From Lineus longissimus (lineage: Eukaryota > Nemertea > Pilidiophora > Heteronemertea > Lineidae), in assembly GCF_910592395.1 (NCBI RefSeq), contig NC_088315.1, forward strand, positions 18,945,219 to 19,009,218: a stretch of DNA of 64,000 bases. The letters run 5' to 3'. Below, in pieces: positions 12,803 to 24,434 of the stretch. The notes beneath the pieces were generated by a model. It worked only from the letters and a program-made list of their open reading frames with translations. It was not told where the DNA came from and did no database searches. Position numbers and translations under genes: made by a program. Position 1 is the stretch's first letter. Every line of letters begins with the position of its first letter.

Positions 12803-15800
12803 ATGTTTGCTGACGGTGGGGCGGAGGATCCCTGGGGAAGGAGCGGAGACCCCTGGGCGAAGCGAGAGGCATCGCGGCGAAGAACTCTCAAACGATACTA
12901 TGACAAACGAAACAGGTAGGTATAGACACATTCACATATGCCCTTAGGCTTTATTTTTTTCTTGCAAACGCACTTGTTGGTCTAAAAATTGGTCCGAATA
13001 ATGGACCGAACAAAAGACCATGAGGGTGACGTAAAAAGACAAAACAAACTTGATATGTCGGGTCTATTGTTAGCCGAGGTATAGGTAGGTCTCTTGCAGT
13101 GAATTGAAATTGTATAAAGCGTATAACATTGCGTATAGGCCTATAATTTGTGTCAAAATATTCCCCTTATCTGTATATTAACCATAAATAAATATCAATC
13201 ATTATGATGTACATGTAAGTTGTCGATAAGGTATCGAGTCGAGGTGTGCCTTGTAATCACACTCACTGTAACGTTCAATTCTAAATAAGAGGAGTAGAGG
13301 TTTTGCCATTTTTGTAATTGCACCATTGGAGAAATGCAAAGAGGCCAGATCCCTGTTAATGCAAAACAGCCTACCAATCATGTTATTCTTTCAAATCCAG
13401 AGATGAAGATGATGATGGTCCAACAGAATCAGAAATCCGCAAACCCGTAGTAAGTGTGCGAAATGACAGCCACCATACTCTCAAAGTACACTCTTGTAGA
13501 AAGTAGTCTTAATGTTGTATTGAAAAGAAAATCTTGCCAAAAAGTCAAAATCACACTTTTCACAAAAGTGATACACTATCACATGCAATCTGATACCTCT
13601 TTTTTCAGCCGAGGCCGGAACGCGTGTACGACGACGCTAAGAAGGCCGAGGCAATGAAGGAAGCCTTCTATCAACTTGCTGGCGAAGACAAAGTGATTGA
13701 CGCTTATGAGCTCAAGGCCATTCTCAATGCAGCATTTAAAAAAGGCAAGATCAGGAACAATTCCTTCTTGGAAGATGCTTGAAATAGGCAATATAAAAAA
13801 TGGCCCTTCACGCAAAACAAGGGTACCAAAACAAGCCTAACATGTGTCAGTAGGCCTATTCCACTTTAACACAGCTCGTCCTTGGTCATGTATTGCCCGA
13901 GATTCGGCTAAGTAATGAGACTGTGGGTGACAACGTGAAACCCGTGTAAATACAACTTAAAGTGAATTTTGCACGATCAACGAAAATACCTTCTCCTTTC
14001 ACGTTTAGATCACCAGCGCAGGTCATGTTTTGTAATAGATTCGCCCTGATTCAGCAACGCGCCTACGGGGATTCGACAGATAACTCGACGCATCGACAGC
14101 TTTTAAACCGACAGAGGCGGCCAGGGGAGGGATCGATTGTGTTGCGCCTGCGCAATTCACTTTAACTGGCATTCTCTTCGTTACAGACTTTCCGTTCGAC
14201 GGCTTCAGTAATGAGCACTGTCGGAGTTTGGTCGCCTTGATGGACGTGGACGAATCTGGTGCTTTGGATGTGGACGAGTTTATAGCGCTCTGGGACCATC
14301 TCAAGAAGTGGAAGGTGGGGACAGAAAAGAAGAGAGGGGTCCATAGGCCCACTCGTAGAAGTAACACAAATATGCGCCCGTGAGGTTTATTGGTGAAGTG
14401 GAAAAAGAAGAAATGGGACAGGCGTTGGCGATGTGGGGCTTTACGAAACTCCCTTTTAAAGAAAATCCTGTACGGGACGCATTTCTGCGTTGGCCAAAAG
14501 ACCACTCTTTAAAATTTTCAAAAGTTCAAAAAGTGCAGTTTGGGGTTCAGGTTGCTAACGACCTCGTTTGGGGAAAATCTTGAAAATTCATATTGCGTTA
14601 GAGTGGTCTGATGAGAGTTCAAAACAAACAAACCCATATTGAATTGAGACTGGTGAAAAAAGCAGTATTGCCGGCGTCTATTCCACTTGTATTGCATATA
14701 CACTGTACACTGTACGCAATGAAAAATGCTCTGAACAAATTTCGTAAACGAGGCGATTTACTAGAAAATAGTGAGGTTTCGCAACCACCCGGTTAGGCCC
14801 TTCGACGACGTTTATCTATTGTTCAGGTAAACTCACACAATAGATAAACGTCGTCGTAGGGCCTAAACGGGTGGTTGCGAAACCTCACTAATCTTCCGAG
14901 TCTGCCGGGAAAAGTCCTTCAGCTGAAACTTTTCTCAAAACTGACCATGAATATTGCCCTTGAAAACGGTCGTAGATAAAGTATAGGCTACTTGTGGCAT
15001 ACCTCGTAGCTTTTCGTAAGGGTTGCGAAACCAGCCTATTTACGTACTCGGTACGTCGAAGTTCGTTGCTCTTCGTAGAGTGATGCGAATCCTCTCTACT
15101 GACACTTGGTTCCGTTTCTTCCAGGGGTATTTCGAGGTCTATGATATCGACAGCAGTGGCAATATGAGTGCGTATGAATTGAAGAATGCTTTACGTGACC
15201 TTGGTAAGTGTTAAAGGCGGACATTGGGGTGGTTTCGATGAGGTACGATTAGCGAACATGCTGTACGATTGCAGAAAAGAAATTAGGCGTCAATACCTTG
15301 TACATTAATTATGTCACGACATAATAATGATTTGGAAAAACTAACGCAAGAGATATATTCCTGCAAACATTCGTTTTTCGTGGATTCTGATTTTCGGAAA
15401 TAATTATCGTGAGCAGTTATTATTAATTGGAAAACCGAAAGGAATTAGTAGTCCGCTCCATCAGAAATTTTCCCCTCGGCAAAAATTAAAGAGGCGCGAA
15501 TATTTAGCTCTTCACGGTTCTCTGAAACAAACCAATCGGAACCGTGCATTTTACTTGCTTTTTGAGCCCACAATGCAACAAAAAAACTTCCATCGAACAA
15601 ATTAACACTTCACATATCCCATCAGAATTAAGGTGCTTGGTGTATCGTACGCGCCGGTCACCGATCCGAAGGTTGACCGCGCTCAACGTTGCTTAACTTC
15701 CGCTCTGGGGCCAACGCGCCAACCACTGGGCCATAAAGGAATTCCCTCATGGCCGGCGGGTTAAGCAGTGCCATATACCTGGGGGTACTATACACTTGGA

Positions 15801-17035
15801 ATTGGAAAACAGGGCGTACGCCGTGTTCTTGGCGAAAGTAGTTAATCGCTGATACGACGGAAGTGGTTCTCCTTTCATAAAACTGTGACACTGAACTGCA
15901 GTCCGTATTTTACAGATTATAATGTTCTTTTCAGGTTTTTATCTCAGTGGTCATATATTAAAGTTGATAATCATGAGATATCGGCGACGGAACAGCAACG
16001 TCGAGTTTGATGACTTTATTCTCCTCTGCTGCAGATTGCAATCAACATTTGGTGAGTTTTCAGCCAAATAAGAGACCCCCATATCTTCCTCTGGTATCCC
16101 AACTAATCTAGCAAGTATCCACCTTCGCTAATGTGGGCGACACCGCTCTCAAAACTCCGCGATTCGATTCTGCCGTGGCCGGAGATACCGCTGCTAGACT
16201 GGGGAGTTCCTCGAAAATTATGCCCACACTTCGTTGAATCTACAGCATTTTGCACAATTATGTAAAGTGTGCGATCATTCTGGTGTCCTTACCAGACTGA
16301 TAGTCGCTTTCATTTTCTTCCTACGCTATGCAAACTATCCTATAGTCCACTATAGTTCAGTGATGCATTTATTGAATGAGTTAACCCAAACAAATCCAGG
16401 AACTGCGTCAATTAATGATAATTATTAAGCTTTCCGCTTTTTTATTCATTTTATTTACAGACATTATATCCGTGTGATTTGCGACAATGTATTTGGCAAA
16501 ATGCATCTCTTTTCAGACACAATAGAAGCCATGAAAAATGCAGAGGGGAAAGTTGAAATGGACTACGATCTGGTAAGAATTGAGGATCAACAAAATAATT
16601 TTGTGTTATATCATGAATTTTAAAACCGTAAATTCCAAAATGGCCCGGCCTTGATTCTAGGTTTATGCGCGATTTGGATTGATAATAGGGAATTTTCGAA
16701 AATCCTCTGAAACGCCAACGTCACCTTGAGCGCCTATCGGACCTTTCGAAGAACGATGACACACAATGGGATAGCCGTTACGTTGACGTTTACGGGGCTT
16801 CACGATAACTCCCTAATAATGATAACGTCTGTTTTCGCATGACCATCGCCAATCTCAATCCCTGATTGGGCAAACAACGTCACGTGACCGGTCCATGAAA
16901 ACATATGCTGCCCGAGATAGAGGGATTGCCGTGACTTTTGTCGCAATGACAACTGCACCTTGAACAACTTACACAATTTTCGTTCTGACTTTTGCCTTTA
17001 CTTTCCAGTTTATGAAAACAGCGCTGTTCATGTGA
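12803..17035 (+). CDS. Penta-EF-hand protein, calpain small-subunit-like
   Basis: Exons 12803-12915, 13401-13449, 13609-13744, 14187-14314, 15125-15203, 15935-16051, 16517-16572 and 17009-17035 join in phase to 705 nt, 234 aa plus stop. The N-terminal ~55 residues are polar and charged. Then follows a PEF domain like the calpain small subunit/domain IV: AFYQLAGEDKVIDAYELKAI (EF1), SLVALMDVDESGALDVDEFI (EF2), VYDIDSSGNMSAYELKNAL (EF3), a degenerate EF4 around NSNVEFDDF, and a C-terminal ...FMKTALFM. EF2 and EF3 keep the Ca-binding D-x-D-x-S-G pattern. PEF proteins bind calcium and dimerise through EF5. The third exon uses a GC donor (AAAG/GCAAGA). The ATG at 12803 is inferred: the frame has a TGA 30 bases upstream. 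If a weak acceptor at about 12783 is used instead, this could be the C-terminus of a larger calpain. Confidence 0.82.
14582..14775 (+). repeat. Dispersed repeat, full-length-like copy
   Basis: About 190 bp in a PEF-gene intron, from AAATTCATATTGCGTTAGAG through TGCATATACACTGTACACTG to AAATTTCGTAAACGAGGCG. An inverted copy lies at 17335-17490 and a 5' fragment at 7630-7706. No ORF of note; probably a non-autonomous element. Confidence 0.6.
14774..14891. mobile_element. Palindromic MITE
   Basis: Near-perfect inverted repeat with arms of about 50 bp, starting GTGAGGTTTCGCAACCACCC and ending with its complement. A short spacer holds TTCAGGTAAACTCAC. It lies in a PEF-gene intron, and related ends occur at about 15010 and 39300. 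Confidence 0.7.
15647..15792 (-). mobile_element. 5S-promoter-like SINE, copy 2
   Basis: Inverse-orientation copy, very close to copy 1 (GCGCCGGTCACCGATCCGAA ... GGCCATAAAGGAATTCCC), in a PEF-gene intron. Confidence 0.7.
16685..16815. mobile_element. Diverged MITE related to 11682-11924
   Basis: Starts TAGGGAATTTTCGAAAATCC and ends CACGATAACTCCCTA, with internal GAAACGCC and CGTTTACGGGG arms. It lies in the intron between the 16517-16572 and 17009-17035 PEF exons. Confidence 0.5.
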
Positions 17036-18167
17036 AGACATCCCACCATTGCCGAGGATCAAGACGACGTTTCAGTATTATGAAAATAAGTTATTAGAAA
17101 TATATTTTTGTATTATCCGTCACACCGTCCAAATGTTTCGTACGGCAATACTCCACCTGAGAGTTCACGCCTTGGTGTGTGCTCCTCCACAGGCATCGGA
17201 CGTGTTCATATAAACAATGATACTGTTAAACTATTGGCTCAAGTCAAATGCCTGTGGAAATCGACAGCAGGTTGCATAACACGATTTAGTAGTGTAGATA
17301 GATGTACATCGTAGTGAGGCAGTCACCCAATCAGCAGACTCGGAAGATTATTTAGTAAATCGCCTCGTTTTCGAAATTTGTTCCGAGCATTTTTCATTGC
17401 ATACAGTGTACAGTGTATATGCATTACACGTGGAAACGACGCCGGCAATACTGTCCGAGAGAATATACTTCTTTCACCAGTCTCCTTCATTCACTCCCGC
17501 GGTTGGGGTCGAGGTTACCTGGACTATGCTTCCCGAAATTGGTGGCTTGCATTGGAACTAACTTTTTCCCCTTGTCCGTCATTAAAGGCATTCAAGTGTA
17601 TTTGTCAACCATGACTATCTCCTTTGTCCCTCCACCATAAGGCCTAGTTTCCCCTTATGACATCACTATTTCGGACACTCAGCGCCCCATTTCTGGAAAG
17701 GTGTATAGCCTCGAAAAATCCAGCCGACGATTCGAATGAAGCATCATCCGGAGTGTCCAGATCGCTCGTTCCTGGAACGAAATCAGGAATTGGGACCCGG
17801 TTTAGGCCTGGTGCCCGGTGTTAGTGCCCAGGGTTCTGTATCATGATAGTGAGGGTGCCTGGTTCTATGTGTCCCAGTGGTAGGGGGCTGGTGTTTGACA
17901 CTCTCTCATATCTTACGGCACTTTCGGAAAGCCTACTCCTAACCTAACCGGTGCCTACAGCTGGGATCCACGTACAAAACTGTGACACGATTGATGATCC
18001 ATACGTGTTGCACTGTATCTTCATCCGCGGGCAAAGAAGTAAAAAACGCAGACTTGAAGTTGCGGTTATTTGCTATTTATTCATGCATCAAGTACGCGGT
18101 AATTGAAATTTGGAATGCTTTGCTAAACTACTGGAAACTAGATCCACATATGCTTTCGCGGCAAGAT
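17036..18167. other. Spacer after the PEF gene
   Basis: Contains the inverted repeat copy at about 17335-17490 and otherwise unique sequence. The short ORFs here lack splice signals and look accidental. Confidence 0.4.
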
Positions 18168-19983
18168 CTATTTGCTCCCGAAGATATTTTCAGACGTCAA
18201 GTCTTCGTCCCAGACCGGGTAAGGCGTGTACGATGGACACGGGTTGGTCCTGCTGAAGTAACTCACGCTCCAGTTGTCGTTCCTGCTGTCGCAGCTCCAC
18301 GGATTCTCGTAGCCGCTGGCGCTGAAGTAGACTGGGTTGGGGGCATAGCTCGGGCATGGGTTGTTGCCTGCGAAGGTATGGGTGCTGGTGTCATGGGAAC
18401 GACTATCGCAACTCCACATGTTGTAACCGCTAAAAGTAGACGAAATTATGAAATGATTTTGAGAAAATTATGAAATTAATTACAAAAGTTCTACGTGTAC
18501 ATGTATATACATAATGAACATTTTTAAATTAATAAGAAAATGATTTAATTGCGCATTAAGTAGAAACATGAAATTGAACTGGAAAATTTGTTAACACTTT
18601 CAGTTCCGGAGTTGTTTTGGTCACGTTATACACTCTTAGAAATAAAAAAAAATCAGCTATTTAGAAAAATATTTAATGGTTTTTCGGCAAAACCACAATA
18701 TGCCCCTGTAGAGATTTTTCAGCAAGTGAAAAACAGTTCCAGGCGCTCGCCGCGATGCGGTACCACCTCCCAGTCCCAAGCCACAGACGTTTCCGGCTAA
18801 TGTCATGTTTGTGGTTGAAAAAGCTAAATTTCGACTTAAGGAATTGAACCCGAGGCGGAGGACATTGGTTGAGTTACCAAGACACTCGAGGGTGGAGCTA
18901 AAATACAGTCCAAACCCGAGCCGACGAAATTTTAGCTCCACCCTCGAGTGTCTTGGTACCTCAACCAAGGTCCGAAGCCGAGGGTTCAATTTCTATTCTA
19001 AAATACCTCAAACTTAAAAAGATAGGCCACGAAAATAACTTCAATATGTGCGAATTTGGCAAATTCCATCCATCGCCGGCCCGGCCGGAGCGCCGGTAGC
19101 GCCGTTGTTTACATTATGTTACGGCAACGTTACAGAAAATGAGGCATGTACATTTTGTACAGCGCGCATATAGGAAGTCCGCATCGGCTCGCTCTAGTGA
19201 TGCTAAAATCCGCGCAAATGGGCTATTTGGAGCGTTTTTCTCGGCAAATATGTGTAGTGCTCATTAAAAAACTTAGGGTGGTTGATGCTTCCTTGACTGA
19301 TTTGTGTTTGAAGCAGTGTTTTGAGAGCCTCAAACTTCTGAAGTGAGCTGAAATTCCATTGACGTGACGTGTGCATGGTTTCCACATTTTAGTGCAACCC
19401 GAGGGAACTTTGGTAGAGCATCTTGGTTGCGTGTCCAAAACACTCCGCTCTCAGAACGAGGCTTATGCATTTTCCATTTACAAGTTGACTTTACGGTACC
19501 AAGGTATTTTAGAATTTCCTCTATCATTCAAATCGACGAAGAATATTTTTATTAGCCGTTTTTCACCAAGACTCCCGTTGTTTCGTGACGGCATCGACAC
19601 ACGTCTAGTTTTTAAAGCGCAACTGACCCAAATCGGTGAAACTTGGAATTTGTGGTATTTGGACACCTGTCTACACAATGGCATGGTCGAAATTCATATT
19701 CGGTGTTTAAATTAACGTTAGTCGACATTTTCAAATGTGATTCGTGTTCAATTTTAAGATTTTTGAACGGACGGATTTAGTCATCAATAGCTTGCCGAAT
19801 AGATGGGTAAAGATGTGATGACATGTATTGATAGTTTTTTTCCTCAAATTACCAATAACTGGGTATACAGTTTCGTTAATTTTGTGATATATCTGGTTTG
19901 TGGGATCGTTTGCACACTTACCTGCACTCGGCGACCAGGATCACCGCGAGGGCCGCGAATATCGAGATTTTCCAAAGTGCCAT
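18168..19983 (-). CDS. Small secreted cysteine protein with two internal repeats
   Basis: Two exons, 19922-19983 and 18168-18429, joined in phase (GTAAGT donor, CTTTTAG acceptor), give 107 aa and a stop. Exon 1 is exactly a signal peptide (MALWKISIFAALAVILVAEC). The mature part is two copies of about 40 residues: GYNMWSCDSRSHDTST with NNPCPSYAPNPVYF, and GYENPWSCDSRNDNWS with TNPCPSYTPYPVW. Each has a WSCDSR motif and a CPSY motif, so one Cys pair per repeat. The domain is not one I recognise. A TATA-like box lies about 90 bases upstream of the ATG. The protein is presumably exported; function unknown. Confidence 0.75.
18846..18992. mobile_element. Long palindromic MITE
   Basis: Inverted repeat with arms of about 60 bp (GAACCCGAGGCGGAGGACAT ... 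and GAGGGTTCAATT), separated by a spacer of about 20 bp. Inner arms CACTCGAGGGTGGAGCTAAA recur in weaker form near 32380-32450 and 52160-52250. It lies in the intron of the small secreted protein gene. Confidence 0.75.
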
Positions 19984-20070
19984 AGTTGATTCGGGCAGTT
20001 GCTGCGAAAGTTTGTTCTGACAATTAGATTCAAGCTCGACGTAAGAGTGCCCGGCCGAGGTCCTGTGGTG

Positions 20071-20080
20071 CCTTATAAAC
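20071..20080 (-). promoter_or_regulatory. TATA-like box of the small secreted protein gene
   Basis: GTTTATAAGG on the minus strand, about 90 bases upstream of the ATG at 19983, a plausible distance for a promoter with a short 5' UTR. Confidence 0.45.
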
Positions 20081-20275
20081 AAAACCTATTCACTCTCTGT
20101 CTTTTAAATGGCGTGTGTGCACATCTGCATCCAACTTTTGAGATTTGATAAGGCTGTTTAAGCATCAATACAGTTTGTCAACAATTTATTTACTTGTACG
20201 GACCTGTGCCAACAGAGCCGTCGCTCTATTTTGCCACCCCCTCGGTAGTTTTTGGGAGAGCTTTGGATTTAGTGA

Positions 20276-20579
20276 TTGAGGGCCGTTTACACACGCAAGC
20301 AAAAACCCAATGAGATCCGATCGAATCCGAATGCGGTTTAAATTTTCCTCGTGTAAACGCCAAGTATTGGGGACTCATGGGTCGCATGTGGTCTGATTGG
20401 GTCTCAAAGTAGACCATCATTTAGATGGTAGCATCGAGTCTCATCGGGTCTGGTCCTCATCGATCCTGATCAATTGGTCGTGTGAACGCGATCAGGTCTG
20501 ATGTTGTCCAATGGGGACCACGGGGCGGATCTGATCGAATTCGAATGCGGTTTTGGGGGCACGTGTAAACGGCCCTTAC
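20276..20579. mobile_element. MITE with GGGCCGTTTACAC terminal inverted repeats
   Basis: About 300 bp bounded by GAGGGCCGTTTACACACG and CACGTGTAAACGGCCCTT. The subterminal motif GATCCGATCGAATCCGAATG (left) recurs at the right end as GATCGAATTCGAATGCGG. No ORF. The type resembles short hAT-like elements, which is inference. Confidence 0.65.
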
Positions 20580-20831
20580 TCATCAGCGGACAACGAGGCG
20601 TTTCACTGGCTTGATTGCGAGATTTCTCGTCTGACACGCAAACATCACGTTTTGTTATGATAACGACTGTATTTGTTAAGTGGATAAAAGAATAACTGGC
20701 CGGGATAACAATTATCTTATTTTTTCCTCAATATACAAAAATGTACATTGTATTGACATTGCTCAGTTTCCAGACAACACGCGCATCGGCAGAGCTTACG
20801 GAGTGTCTGAGCAGAAGGTCCGTCATATATG

Positions 20832-20965
20832 TATAGTACCCCCAGGTATATGGCACGGCTTAACACGCCGGCCATGAGGGAATTCCTTTATGGCCCAGTG
20901 GTTGGCGCATTGGCCCCAGAGTGGAAGTTAAGCACCGTTGATCGGTGACCGGCGCGTACAATACA
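20832..20965 (+). mobile_element. 5S-promoter-like SINE, copy 3 (internal deletion)
   Basis: Forward copy from TATAGTACCCCCAGGTATAT to CGGTGACCGGCGCGTACAA. It lacks about 20 bases between GTTGA and TCGGTGACC, that is, the spacer between the 5S-like A and C boxes. It lies 110 bp from copy 4 in the same orientation. Confidence 0.7.
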
Positions 20966-21079
20966 TCTGGCAGACCTTCCCACGCGATGCGAGCTCTGGA
21001 TTTGTAGTTCGGTACTGAGACGCATGAAGCGCTAATTAGGATCGAGGACGATCCATCTCTGTCCGAAGGGGGAATGATG

Positions 21080-21226
21080 TATAGTACCCCCAGGTATATG
21101 GCACGGCTTAACCCGCCGGCCATGAGGGAATTCCTTTATGGCCCAGTGGTTGGCGCGTTGGCCCCAGAGTGGAAGTTAAGCATCGTTGAGCGCGGTCAAC
21201 CTTTGGGTCGGTGACCGGCGCGTACA
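21080..21226 (+). mobile_element. 5S-promoter-like SINE, copy 4 (full)
   Basis: Forward copy with the full 3' half: GAAGTTAAGCATCGTTGAGC, then GCGGTCAACCTTTGG, then GTCGGTGACCGGCGCGTAC. Compared with animal 5S rRNA, the order GAAGTTAAGCA / GGTCA / TGGGTGACCG is the same. Upstream is TGGCCCAGTGGTTGGCGCG, which resembles a tRNA A box. Confidence 0.72.
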
Positions 21227-21649
21227 AGACAATATACATCCGCGGGTGGTGTAGGTGATCCATTTGGGCCGACCGTGTTGGCACATCCTAAAGAAATCCG
21301 GAGTTAAAGGCCTACGCCATTCGTTAAATATTTTAAACTGATAATCTAAAAAAGTTTCAAATTGTGTAAATACATACTAAATAATGCCGTGCTGTAAACA
21401 GATATACAGATGCTATAAATACTAAGATTCAGCGAATTTGTATGCATAATAACTTCACTACGGCATTGTGTATAAATGCATTTCTATTTTCCTGGACCAC
21501 CAGTAATTACGAACGGTGTGCACTATTAGTGTTTATTGCTTTCATCCCTGTCCAGTACAAGGCCGGATACGAACATTAACCCCTGATGACGTTTCGATCA
21601 TTTTTTTTTTGATTTCAAGCATCCATGAAATTGCTTCATTTGAATTTAT

Positions 21650-23371
21650 TTACAGTGACCCAAAAGGACTGTGACATTTACTTCTGAAACCGACTATAGG
21701 TAGGTGACACGAAAAATATTAGGTATTTTGATCTTTAATGACTTCCAAACTGTATCTTTAATTTTTACCAAATTTCTTCCAGATGTAGCTGACACCAATA
21801 ATTGTGTGTCCAGGTAGTTTGATTTCAGTATTTGCATCCGTATTTGCGCAATAAGCATTTATATTTTTCAGTCCTTTTTGAACCCAAACAGGTTTTATTG
21901 AAAGACCACAGTCTGTGATAAACTACCCATGATTATCGTGATACCCTTAGGGTATTGTAACATTGATTTTTGCTCCTTTTTGTAAGATAATCAAAGCCCT
22001 TTATGATAGACCAGCTAAATGAGTTGAATAATTGATCTATATCGATTGCTAGATAATTAATCAATATATATATGGTATTGAAACACAATCATATTCTGTC
22101 CACGATACTTCGAGTGTAACCTTGAACGGGGATTGCTCGTTCGTGGTGTCTATGGCAGTGTCATCAATCAATATCGCCGTTTTGCGAGTTAGCCGATTCC
22201 GGCGAGAACCCTCTCAAAACTCCCCGATTCGACTATGCAACGGAGATACGACCGCAATTGCGGTGCCGACAAGTGGTCGAATACACAGCATGTAAAAAAT
22301 ATCCGAGCGATATCTCGTTTAATCTCGCGTACCGATTTTCAAGTGGTGCATGTGACGTTGTCACCAGTCAGGCAATAATCCCGGTTTCGCGAGTTGTCGC
22401 CAATTCGCCGGTTGGGTGTCCTTCAAAGAGATCAACAAGGACATGCGCAGACGTGCCTTTTTGCGCAACTCAATTTTCAGAAAAGACGCAGCTGAATCTT
22501 GGGGCAACTCGTAAATCTAGCTTCGGCGGACGTGACTTGGACAATAGTGGCACAGCAGCAAATAAGCGACGATAGCCAGAAGTTGCGACAACGTTCGATC
22601 TGCTAATGAACAGGGATTCTTCCTCCTCCAAGGAGGGTTCGAGTTTGACGTGCCACTACGGTTAGGCGTCACTTGTTTATTTTCTTTCCTATTGAGTGTC
22701 ATCGACTAGACGTGGAGTCCACGCTGACTACTCATGTTTCTCACGTTGATGTGCATTTTACTTTCCCTGCTATAGACGTAGACAAATACGAAGGATGGAC
22801 CTCGGTTTTACGTCTCATTCGAAGGACTGTAAAGAGCTAGTATCTCTAGACCCTTGAAAGCAAGGCCAAATTATCCAGAAATACAATCCCGGGATCTTCG
22901 CGGGATCGAACCTGCACCATATTGCTTTGTAGCCAGCTGCACTTTCAACCACTAGGCTATGATGCGCCTTACTCCGTGGTTCACTACTATTGTACGATTC
23001 TGGCAAAGCAGAATCTTTTGAATCTGGGCAAAGTAGGTAGTTTTAGATACTTCATACTTGGACGTTTTAGATGGAATATAACCTGTTAAACAACTGGTTC
23101 GATCATTGTGTAAAATCTCCAATATTCTGCGAGCCAGTTTCTCGTGAAATGAACTATAGTCTCGTGAATTCAATCAGCGCCAAACTGCAGTGGCACAAAA
23201 GTAGACAACGAACACAGGAATTAAAGAAGGGATTTTAGGTTTAATGATATATTACCTTTTGAGGTTAGCAACCGTATCTGCTGTCGATTCCAGAGAATCG
23301 ACCAAGGCCCGGTTGTTCAAAACTTGACTTGGCGTGAGTTTTAAATGGTCGTCATCGCCTGCAGTTCCGGC
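21650..23371 (-). CDS. Two exons of an unrecognised minus-strand gene
   Basis: Exon 23256-23371 is open and protein-like (DDDHLKLTPSQVLNNRALVD then SLESTADTVANLK), with a GTAATA donor and phase 2 end. A phase-compatible terminal exon at 21650-21683 (TCGGTTTCAG acceptor) adds SKCHSPFGSL and a stop overlapping an AATAAA polyadenylation signal. The junction creates a K-R pair, so the tail could be a cleaved peptide, but this is speculative. No first exon or signal peptide was found. The large exon is fairly secure; the terminal one less so. Confidence 0.45.
22609..22990 (-). mobile_element. tRNA-derived SINE-like element
   Basis: Read on the minus strand, the head has TAGCCTAGTGGTTGAAAGTG (A-box-like) and GGTTCGATCCCG (B-box). 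The body, 22609-22845, is repeated without the head at 26990-27216 (TCCTCCTCCAAG ... CTCATTCGAAGGACTG). Confidence 0.55.
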
Positions 23372-24117
23372 CTTCAGACTTAAAGAGTCAGTGGCAGGTT
23401 TTCAGGAAACAGGCAATTAATTCTGTAACCATTCAAGCCTCCCAAGACCATTTTCCATGACAAGGGTCAATGGCGGCTTATAGAATAGACACCGTGTTTT
23501 TGCTACTTAAAATTTGTGATGGTCGAATCTCTGATGGTCGATATATTTGGCTGTTGATTTCATGGCATCGTGAGGAAGGCAGGGGTTAATATTGAAATTC
23601 AAGATGCGGCCGCTAGGGGACGATTTTCAGATGTCACCCATCTTGGAATTAATGAGTATACTTTTACGATAAAGTACATGTGTACACAATTTGGTGCTTT
23701 TATATCATTTTTTCAGGATTTTATCTCTTATCGCCTGGACTGCTAGATCCCTTCAGAAATTATACGCTCTAATTGCTTATATTTACAACCATGTACCTAT
23801 GGGTAAAGCAAGAGCACGCCATTCGTATCTCATCGCAGTTCAGGAAAATAGAAATGCATTTTTAAACTTGAAGTCATGCACGTCACGGCTGGCGCGTAAT
23901 CGTCCCGAGTACACCACGGAGCAAGTCAATTATTGAATGTACGTAATGTACTACATAGCCAAGTATTTAAGGTATTTGTGCATTACTTATCATTCTTTCA
24001 ATTTGTGAAAATGACGCCGGTGCAAAAGGAATGGACGTCCTAGGAATGCAGGACCCCATACAATAGCTGTGTATTGTCAACGAATGTGGTTAATGGTTTG
24101 GTTAGGGTTAAATACAT

Positions 24118-24300
24118 ACCTGCGATTTAAATCGCATGCGACGATAATCGCTCGTTTGCGGTGGTCATCGCGACCTGCAATCAATATCTTACCCAACAAT
24201 TACAGGTTTTACCTGCAGACGCGAAGAGTTTTTTGCCGCACATAGGAGCAATTATAATCGCAGGTCGCCGCGATTGAAACTGCTCGTTTGCGCGATAATT
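24118..24300. mobile_element. MITE-like repeat with GCGATTTAAATCGC ends
   Basis: Inverted motifs GCGATTATCGTCGCATGCG-like and CGCCGCGATTGAAACTGCTC around CAGGTTTTACCTGCAGACG. The inner motif recurs near 37385-37460. Confidence 0.4.
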
Positions 24301-24434
24301 AAAACCTTCGTGACGTATGCGATTTATTCCACCTTGTCGATTGAATTCAGTGTTATTTCATCAAAGGAAACGAAATATGGAGTTTCTTGCTCTTTATGCC
24401 CTCAACCATTACTCTACAATCAAATAAAGTTGAA

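Noticed and set aside
20276-20579. Coding region on the minus strand
   Set aside because: The ORF lies wholly inside a MITE with matching inverted ends.
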